The position numbers and the translations under genes were made by a program. A DNA stretch of 26,507 bases from Asterionellopsis glacialis (lineage: Eukaryota > Bacillariophyta > Plagiogrammaphyceae > Rhaphoneidales > Asterionellopsidaceae): contig WKLE02000426.1 of assembly GCA_014885115.2 (NCBI GenBank), forward strand, positions 33,134 to 59,640, in the 5' to 3' direction. Positions 18,801-26,507 of the stretch are shown piece by piece. The notes beneath the pieces are model-generated. The model searched no databases. It saw nothing but the letters and a program-made list of their open reading frames with translations, and was not told where the DNA came from. Numbering within the stretch: the stretch's first letter is position 1; every line of letters begins with the position of its first letter.

Positions 18801-21800
18801 ATGCTTCACAGCACTCACTGTGAACGGCATGGCCACATAGAGAAACATGAGCTCCAACAAAACGTTGAACTGATGCTTCTGACTTTCCAGTGGAAGTTAT
18901 TGATGGATATCCACCCTTTCGTACTGTGCTTGCCTGAACGTAGCCCACAAATCCAAGAGCATTGCTGCTGTCATTTTTTCGGCGACTACGCTTTCTGTTT
19001 TCTTCTTCACCTTCGTTTCTGCTACTGCTTACAGCATCACGACCGTTGCTATTTCCATCGTCAACGCATATAATACATTGTGGTCGATCCTTGAAAAGCC
19101 GGTCAGGAATTAGGTTTTCGTCCCCACGAGCATTCGCTGTGCCTGTTTTATTCTTCTCGTCGCCCATGATACCTGCAATTTCACAACGAGCTGGTGATGC
19201 GGCGATGGAAGAAGAGGTTGCACTGTCACACTCTGAGCCGAGGGATGATGATATGCTTGGGCTTTGCTCCCTTGATGGGGTTCTTGGGGGTCTGGGTGCC
19301 TCCTCCTGCAATTGTTTCTCTCCTGCGTTTCCACCATCGTCATCATCTTCACTGTCGTCTTTTTCCAGTGTTTCCATAAATTTAGCACGCTGAGCCGCCA
19401 TTCTTTGCATGGCTCTAGCTTTAGCTTCGCGCCGTCTACGCTGCATATCAGTCTCTCCCTGGTCACCCGACGTATCAGTTTGCTGCGTTCCGGCTCCAAC
19501 CAACGTTGCAGCATCAGAGTTATATTTGACAGCCAGGTCACAAAGAAATGCTGCACCTGCACGAAGAGCTTTATCTTGCGCAATGAAAACGCCTGTACTT
19601 CCACCATCTACCGCCAGTCTTTTGAGAAGAAGTAATGCGTTTTCTTCACCTTCATACCAATCATCATCCATCAACTCAGAAGGCTTAGCTAAAAGAACAG
19701 CTGAGATCCAGTCGTTAATGGTCGGTGCCGGCGCATCATTTAGCACTCCATAGAACACACTACCGACCGATCCGCCCCCTTTATTTCTCCAGGGTTGGGA
19801 CGAGTCTGACGCATCATCTTTCCATGCATTGGCCCCGAGTGTGAGAAAATGAACAGCTCTAGCCAGGACAGTCTCGCTCCTTGCATCTTTATCGTAGGCT
19901 GACTTTCCTCTCAAATCTGCAGTGTCACGGGGCTGGCTACCGCCATTAATCCGACAGTGCACATGCAATGTTCGGTATGCTATGGCGAGTGCAGTAGCAT
20001 CAGCTGTAACGTCTCTCCTAAGTCTATGGAAAGCGCAGTGAGCAAGCGGTTCAAGTGGAGGTGCGTATGTCCTAGGTTCGACACCAAAATGGACTGGAGA
20101 CTTGGGTGCTGGTGGGACAGGCCTATTCTCCGCAGCACTTTGGTGACTCCTCAAGCTCATGTGGAAGAATGCAGGATCGTAATCTGCCCAAGCGCTTCGT
20201 TTGAGTTCCCACTGGTCTGGCGCCAAGCGCCCACGACTCGACTTTCGTTCTGCAACATCTGACAGAGCAGTTTCTAAGGCAGCACCAGTGCCATCATCGG
20301 GTCGGCGTGCTTTTCCTTCTTCACTTAAGAACACGTTATCCCAATGTGACAAAACATGATGAACTTCTGCAAGTTCACTATGTGTTTTGGCACCTGAAGC
20401 CAAACGATGAACAACCTCTCGTCGTAAGCGGAGCTTTGCTTGGTTCGTATGGTCTTCTTTATCCTTTGGTGGTACTGGGGGGAGTTCTGTAATGAAAACG
20501 ATAAGAATGTGAAAGAACTCTTCCAAGAGCGAAAGGGACGTCGAGGCATCCTTTGCAGGGGTATACGTCCAAGGCAAAACTAGAGATGATTCGGTTTCAC
20601 CAGTCTCTGCAAAATCATCTTGTACTTGAACTTCCCCAGCATAAAGTCCTGCTTCTACTTCTTCCTGGTAGCGAGTTATGTTTTCATTAGGTGCTTTGGC
20701 TAGACCAGCGAATTGAAATAGGCCATAACGGTGAAGTAGGAGATTCACAAGGAAGCTAACGCCTACATCTGATTCTTCCCTGTTCCCTTTGCCCTGAGAA
20801 CTCTGGTTCCATTTCCTTCCTAACACCGCAAATTGCAATAGAAGAAGATCTGCATCACGAAGTGCCCTACAAAATGGAGGTTCTGCATAATTCAAAACCT
20901 GATCACTCATTCCAGGACCGTTACGTCTCCAAAGACCAGTGCGCACCTGTGCCGAACGAGCTAATACTAACGTAGGGAATTCCATTAATCCTCGGAACAA
21001 CAAGTCTTGTTCTGTTTCAGACAATTCATTATGCAAAAACTCCAACAAATCGTGTGTAGGCTTCTCACTCGGTCTACGGCATACTTCGCGTAAACATGCT
21101 GCAACAAACCTATGCAGTGGTAAATGAAAACTCCACCACGTAACCTGGGATACAGGCAAGGATCTCATAGCGAGAGCAGATCCGTGACGAACTGCAATCG
21201 ACGAAAATGGGAGACTAGCTGGACATCGCTTATGTGGTTCAAAATCAGAGGTATTACCAGTCGGTTCATATGACATCATTTCTGCCTTTTGCCACTTTCC
21301 AACACCTTTAGTTAGCACGTGAAGTGTTAATTCGACACAATTTAACAAGTTCCCCGAGAGTGGTGACGATGGATCTGTGATGGGCGATTCATCTTCGTCT
21401 GTTATCAAACAAAAACGGAAGAAAAAACAAATGAGAATATATCAGAAATAGAAAGAAAACCGAGTACAATTATATTGCAACGAAGAGAAAAAAGAAAATA
21501 CGTACCATCCCAACTTAGCAATCGTTCAAAAATACTTCCAAGACTAATACTTGCATTGAAGGATCCAACCCACCCACGGGGTTCAACTTCAACGTGCCCT
21601 TGAGACCAGCTTCGCCATATTTGCCCATCCATATTTTGTGCTAAACTGAGAGATTGGACCCAATCTTCAAGGAAGGTCCCTCCTGTAGATGCAAATAGAC
21701 GTGGCATTCCCTTGACATTCAAGACACATTTAAGATCTGATATGCAAGGCGCGTACCGACGATGTGTCAAGACAAAATGATTCGGATCAAGACGGGGCAT

Positions 21801-23873
21801 AATTTTTCGTCCATAGGTTTTTGATGCCACACTTAAGGTTTCGAGGAGAGATTTGCCAAGCTTTCCAAGCAAATCTCGTCCTTGCACTAGTCCAACGACA
21901 TAAGTGACACGGTTCAAGAATTGGACACTCAACGTGTACCCACTACGTTCCAGGACTCCCATACCCCGTGCATATTGTCCCGTGACGTGACGGTAGGTAT
22001 CGCAATAGGCTGCTGCTAAGCGACTCTTAAAGACGGGCACTGCAAGGAGAGTAAGGAGAAGCGAATGCCATGCCTTGGTAACACGGGCGCATAATTGAAA
22101 GTCAGCACGTAACATGGGGACCAGGTGCTCGTCTGCCAATAAAGACTCGGCAACTGTTTGACAGAGAGGATCGCAACTTCGAGCTAATTGAGTGAGCCAC
22201 TGCAATACTGCAACTGCTCTCTGTTCTAGGCGAAGTTCGTCTCTCGTGTAGATCGAACAGACAAGGCCATGTTTGATAAGACGGGAGGCCCTTTCCAGCA
22301 TGACAGCCCCCAATTTGCCAGATGCCACAATGTCTCCATCAAGCCACAAATTCACAAGGTTGGAACTGCATTCTGCTAATAATTCCATGGTACCCCAAAT
22401 CACAATTTGGCCATGATTCCGGAGTGCTCGTACCAATCGTTGAAGGAGACTGTCCGTATAATACGAACTTGGCCCGAGCAAATCACGAAGAGCATCCACA
22501 AGTTGAGATGGTGTATGGATATCATCTGCATGCAAGACAAGATACAATCCATGTCCCTCACGACCTGTCATTCCTAATCGCTGTGCTGATGTGAGTGTTA
22601 CATCCTTTTTACCATCTGCGCCAATAGTGGCTTCGTTGTTATTGTTGTTGCTGCTGCTATGCGTACTACTATCACCACCGCCAGAGTGGCGAGACTTGGA
22701 TGTTGATGCTGCTGAAGGTGAAAAGACATGTCCATAATCCATCATCATATTGTAATCCAAGTCGTCCTCTTCATCATCTTCTCTATCAGTGTCGAACATT
22801 TCATCATCGGTGTCAGTTTCTAAATCATTGATCATTGCATCAAAGGAAGCTCGTCCAGCTGGAGTACTGAAATTATTTCGTCCTGTATTTCTTCTGTTTC
22901 GAGAAGTAGTAACACTATCACCACCACCCTCATCCGTCTCTACTGACGTAGGAGTGGGTGGGAGTGGAGTTGGCATGGACGAAGACCGATGATAATTAGC
23001 CGACTTTTTACTTGGTCGGATGGCGGCCCGTGGTCGTTGTTGTGCCACTCTGGAATTACGACAAATTTCATTGACCAGCCATTCACCACACGCGGGAACC
23101 AAACCCCGCACACGAGGAACGACACCGGTGGGCAAACCAGCAGCCGCTGCTGCGGCTCCTTCTGATCCAGCCGCCATGGGACCATGACGCGGACAAAATC
23201 CTTCGGGATCCCATGCATCCGGATCACCACAATCACAACACCCACCCGCTTGAGCGTGATAAAAGGCCACATCATGACCCTCATGATTGGAACTTTTGTA
23301 GCATGCATGGCACAACACACATGTTTCATCCGATTGACATGTCCGACACACCCAGACAATGTCATTCCTACGAAATGGATGTTGACAAACGCGTCGAGGA
23401 ATAGCTGATCCCATAACTTGCAAGGCTTCCAATGCTTTTTCCGAAGAGCTGTACAATGCATTATTTGTTGTTGTTGGCGTAGTAGTTGTTGAAGCTGAAG
23501 TATGTTCTGCTGTTTCCTTGTTCAATGCTGCGACTGCAGGAGCCTTCTTATTATTGCTGGTATTCCCAGCCACGACCCATTGTGTAAGTTCTCCTACAAT
23601 TGACTTTTCCGTGTGCAGTTCAAGCGAATCATCTAATTGTTCCAATTGTTCCAAGGCCTTAAAGACAGCATTATGGCCACGATTGGCTACAACCAAGGAT
23701 GACAATGGTTCGTCAGGTTCAGGTGTATCCTCAACCACATCTCGTAAAGAAACAACTGACGGAATAGCATTTGGATCTAATCGAATGGTATCTTCTCCCA
23801 ACAATTCCAGACTCTTATCATGCGATGCCTGTTCGTCCGTCGTAAAGACATGCGGTTTCGAATCAAGTTCCAT
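15873..23873 (-). CDS. UBR1/PRT6-type N-recognin E3 ubiquitin ligase
   Basis: Three exons (23873-21506, 21398-16276, 16178-15873) give about 2,598 residues from an ATG at 23873. The UBR box lies at about residues 163-230 (CQHPFRRND, CRTCQSDETCVLCHAC, GGCCDCGDPDAW). It binds basic N-terminal residues. A ClpS-like domain lies at about 440-500 (HGLYLVLHADDIHT), the site for bulky hydrophobic N-termini. A basic helix at about 1440-1470 precedes a RING-H2 at 1564-1680, with CIIC, LCGHAVHSEC and CPLC. Its long loop includes FVGYVQASTV, as in other UBR1-type RINGs. The C-terminus (about 2465-2598) is the family end domain, with GLCLVCGE, KCGAGAGIFF and HGETPQYRGRPL. Together these imply ubiquitination of N-degron proteins in cytosol or nucleus. 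It is longer than yeast UBR1 because of Ser/Asp-rich linkers (for example residues 280-440). Confidence 0.93.
16179..16275 (-). other. Second intron of the UBR gene
   Basis: The 97-base intron starts GTAAGC after the Glu of LCLVCGE and ends TACTTAG before VLNAGGKGEC, both at codon boundaries. The retained frame would stop after YLDF. The spliced frame restores the conserved Cys/His end of the protein. Confidence 0.85.
21399..21505 (-). other. First intron of the UBR gene
   Basis: The 107-base intron starts GTACGT and ends ATAACAG, with a T-rich tract before the acceptor. It splits a GAC codon (G-AC), joining LLSWD to EDESPIT. Confidence 0.85.
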
Positions 23874-24237
23874 CTTTTTTCGAAATTCTGTTTTACAAAG
23901 TAGATACCAGCAAATTCTTTTTGGCCTTTGAAACTTTTGCTTTGGTTCTAAAATTTAAAGACTCCAATATCCTCTCCAAAATTCAATAATCAAACGATCT
24001 TTTCTTCCACAAACAGATATTGCGAACCACCTGTGAAATTTAGGATGCGCAGAATGACTCCAATCTCCAACTAAAAAGAGAGCTCTACAGAGCAAGAGAG
24101 AAGGAGATACTGTACTGAATGAATGATCCCGTTACCTAATTGCAATTGTGCAATTGCATTGGCAGCCAACACTCGAACCAAATGGAGAGTGTATAAATAC
24201 TAATTTTGTTTTATACGAAAACAAAGAAACCAATGGA
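23874..24237. other. Upstream region of the UBR gene
   Basis: This 364-base region lies between the UBR start (-) and the candidate small gene (+). No clear TATA box faces the UBR gene. A TATA-like box facing right is at 24192-24199. Confidence 0.4.
24192..24199 (+). promoter_or_regulatory. TATA-like box before candidate small gene
   Basis: TATAAATA lies 38 bases before the ATG at 24238, similar to the spacing seen for the glycosyltransferase gene (44 bases). Confidence 0.35.
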
Positions 24238-24665
24238 ATGCACGCACACACAGCAGTTGAGTCGTCCTTGGTTTCTCTGTCCCGCGTTTTGCTTGCTTCT
24301 GTTCTGGTTCTGCGCCTCTCTATTGCCTCTCCAGTCTTAGTTAGTCCTGCGCCTGCACCGTTCAGAACTCGAATGATTTCGTCTCCTTATCGTAAGATAC
24401 TTGAGGTGTTTCCGCTTAATTTTTTTTAGTCTCTGCTCTCTGGGACTCTTTTCCGCACGAAAGGAAGAAGATGATTTTCGAAGCGCGACATTCTTTCCTA
24501 CATATATCTACAGTATTAATACCAGGTACAATATCTCTACCTGGTGGGTCTGACTATGTACCGGCACTTCAAGCTTCGACGGCCGGCCCCGCAATATTCT
24601 GGAAAGACAGAGATAGACCACGTGCAAGACAAAAAACGATCTGCCCAATCAAAATTGATATATGA
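24238..24665 (+). CDS. Candidate small two-exon gene, signal-peptide-like N-terminus
   Basis: I recognise no family. From the ATG at 24238 the frame encodes MHAHTAVESS, then a hydrophobic stretch (LVSLSRVLLASVLVLRLSIA) ending at a plausible signal peptidase site before SPVLVSPAPAP. GTAAGA at 24392 and CTACAG ending at 24513 would define a 122-base intron, and the joined frame continues LIPGTISLPGGSDY to a TGA at 24665, for 101 residues. The splice is frame-consistent (C-TA). The TATA-like box, hydrophobic start, donor, acceptor and open second exon agree with each other, but each alone is weak and the region could be noncoding. Confidence 0.3.
24392..24513 (+). other. Candidate intron in the small gene
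   Basis: GTAAGA donor and TATCTACAG acceptor, 122 bases, with a T8 tract inside. Without splicing the first ORF ends at 24429. Confidence 0.3.
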
Positions 24666-25453
24666 TAAAACATATAATGAAAAACGAAGAATTGTAATTT
24701 TGAATTCAGCCAAGTGCACATTAAAATATAGATAGTAAATGATCATTTATTTTCTGAATACTGGTAGTGGTGTTAATTGCAAGTAAGCAGTAAATACCAA
24801 AATATGCTTGCCCGCCACTTTCTGTGATATAAAGGGAGACAGACCGAACACATGGCTCTTATGTACAGTACCTTATTTTTTTCTGAAACAGTTTATTTCA
24901 TAATATTATTATTACTAAAAAATTAGAGCCCTAACGTCATCTTCTGATGTTCCAATCAATAGTCCGTCATGTATATATAATAAATAGTATTTTTTAATTT
25001 GTTGTTGTCAACTTTGAACCCTCCCAAACAGTCAGTGACCATACCGCCCCAAATATCACCATATCCCAAAAGATACGATATACGACGAGTGACAATGTCA
25101 GATGTATTTTAAAAGAAGGAGAAAACGTGAAAAAAAGTGTTGATACCCATTTTCGAAAAAGTGCATACTAAGTAAGCAACAAACAATTCTCATCTCGACT
25201 AAAACTCTCGAAAAGAGCTTGAGAGAGATATTTTTTAAAGGATGTCGATCACTGTTTCTGTTCTAAAAGATACATAATTTTGAACCATTCTCATTGACTC
25301 CATTTTTAAAGATTTTCAGTTGAAACACCATTTTTTTTTGGCAATTCAATATAGTGTTTGAACACTTTCAAATGATTTCATGTTATTTTGTAGTTTTAAA
25401 AATCCATGATGGACAATGTCACCTACATCTTCAATGTTATAGAGTATGATATC
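24666..25453. other. Intergenic, AT-rich, nothing recognised
   Basis: About 790 very AT-rich bases with no ORF of note, no strong palindrome and no RNA gene visible. It contains the 3' end region of the NmrA-like gene on the minus strand. Confidence 0.5.
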
Positions 25454-26361
25454 TCATCTGACAAATGGGCATGTATCATATAGATCTTTATCTTTAATAG
25501 CCTTTAAAGAAAATTTGGCAAGATCTGAAAATGTAGCATAATAGAAAATAGGCATGGGAGGCTACGAATGTGATTTGTCGGGGTTCGATGAAAGAGAAGA
25601 AACACACACAAAAGGTGTCAGATTTTGTACTGTACATTGAAATAATTGGTATGATCAGGCACCGTAGAAATATTGAATATAGATAGATACTGTCCACTAC
25701 GTACCCAAGATGATACAATCATGTCTCTTTCACTTGGTACATCCTTTAATATACCAGCACGTGTTACAACATAATGCATAATACTGTCATCCTCGTCCTC
25801 CTTCATACTTCCGCCACCCGCATGTTGTGCAATATATTGTATGGCTGCATCATTGTCATGAATTTTTGAAAATATATTTAATTTTTTCCCCAATGTATGC
25901 TTTGATATATATGCCATTGGATGTAAATACCCATTACCATCCGTCGACATACTTCCTGCTTGATACAACATTAATTTTGGTTTCTTTGGTTTCTTGTGAA
26001 TCGTTGTCAACAAATCCTTTACAAAATTCAACATGAAATCTGTCGGATAATTACTACCGGCATCATTTGGTGGTGCAGATGCCATACAAATAACATAATC
26101 GACGTGCACTGCAAAAACTTCTTCTAATTTCGTACTGTCTGTCAAGGAACCTTGAATTGTGCAAAGCGAATCATCCTCATCAGGTTTAATAATATCAGCT
26201 AACTTTTCAGGATTCCGAACAAGAGCACGTACTTTATATCCCTGAGAAAGAGCAAGTTTGACAGTTTCCCTTCCTGTTCTTCCTGTAGCACCAAAGATGG
26301 CGATTGTTTCTTCTGTAACTGCTTCTGCTTGTTCTTCTACTGGAGATTTCTCGTCAACCAT
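25454..26361 (-). CDS. NmrA-like atypical SDR, NAD(P)-binding protein
   Basis: Exon 1 (26361-25701) and exon 2 (25524-25454) give about 243 residues. The N-terminus has the Rossmann motif IAIFGATGRTGRE (Gly24, Gly27, Gly30), then VRALVRNPEKL, which suggests NADP preference, and VDYVICMASAPP. Unspliced, the frame ends in an unusual tail. Splicing to the second exon gives LAKFSLKAIKDKDLYDTCPFV, the usual end of NmrA-like and NAD(P)H-binding proteins. The donor is uncertain: C-GTAGTG at 25700 keeps the frame, as would A-GTGGAC three bases later, and about ten residues that relatives have before DLAKF seem absent. The typical SDR YxxxK appears only as YISKH (Y-x2-K-H), so it may be a regulator or a reductase of atypical type. 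No signal peptide is seen, so the protein is probably cytosolic. Confidence 0.75.
25525..25700 (-). other. Intron in the NmrA-like gene
   Basis: The acceptor TACATTTTCAG is strong and the following exon matches the family. The donor is less sure. At 176 bases it is the longest intron in this window, which leaves room for a missed micro-exon. Confidence 0.6.
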
Positions 26362-26507
26362 TGTTAATCTACCTGTCTTTCCTGTTTGTTGTCTATCTTG
26401 TGTCTTTGTGCGTATTATTTGTGTACTCCTGTCAAACTTGGTTGGTGTGGGAATGGTATGTTTTGTTTGATGGCCGAGCTGCGCACAGGGAGGACGAATC
26501 TTGCAGA
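26362..26507. other. Upstream region of the NmrA-like gene
   Basis: These 146 bases lie before the NmrA-like start. No TATA box or other feature is recognised, and the window ends here. Confidence 0.5.

Noticed and set aside
16195..23873. Two separate large genes (UBR-box protein and RING protein)
   Set aside because: A clean 107-base intron joins them in frame and the domain order is that of one UBR1-type ligase.
1..26507. CRISPR array, prokaryotic defence island or operon
   Set aside because: No regularly spaced repeats were found, and the intron-bearing genes and plastid presequence indicate eukaryotic nuclear DNA.

Overview
The window looks like nuclear DNA of a diatom or a close stramenopile relative. 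The evidence is as follows. Genes lie on both strands and carry short GT-AG introns of about 90 to 180 bases. Intergenic DNA is AT-rich. The 4450 gene has an N-terminal presequence with a diatom-style plastid-targeting motif (TSAF followed by IAP). Several families present here (TPR-like proteins, helicase-associated repeats, SET proteins, bZIPs and putative rhamnosyl transferases) are ones I associate with expanded diatom sets. TAA, TAG and TGA all act as stops, so the code is standard. One assembly gap of 91 N lies at 14663-14753. The species cannot be named from the sequence.

Layout from left to right: (1) 1-1367, gene-poor; (2) 1368-2042 (+), TPR-like protein; (3) 3273-3911 (-), PPOX-type FMN-binding protein with an N-terminal membrane anchor; (4) 4450-5610 (+), plastid-targeted CcdA; (5) 6297-7064 (-), bZIP transcription factor, followed in the same frame by a second ORF at 5931-6290 separated by one stop codon; (6) 8275-8955 (+), three helicase-associated repeats; (7) 9588-10480 (+), SET-domain protein with a C-terminal intron; (8) 10916-12914 (-), SLC6 transporter with one intron; (9) 14088-15736 (+), type II membrane glycosyltransferase whose middle exon seems lost in the gap; (10) 15873-23873 (-), a giant N-recognin-type UBR E3 ubiquitin ligase of about 2,598 residues with two introns; (11) 24238-24665 (+), a possible small two-exon gene with a signal-peptide-like start; (12) 25454-26361 (-), NmrA-like NAD(P)-binding protein with one intron.

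The genes do not form an operon or an obvious pathway. They are independent eukaryotic genes, often in convergent pairs (CcdA/bZIP, SET/SLC6, glycosyltransferase/UBR) or divergent pairs (PPOX/CcdA, bZIP/HA). The main results are gene models recovered by joining exons by frame. The main novelties are a possible exitron or readthrough in the bZIP gene, a recurrent intergenic motif CTAGACTAG close to several start codons, several odd-centred palindromes, and the candidate small secreted gene. I found no CRISPR array, tRNA, rRNA, intact transposon or prokaryotic-style defence system.
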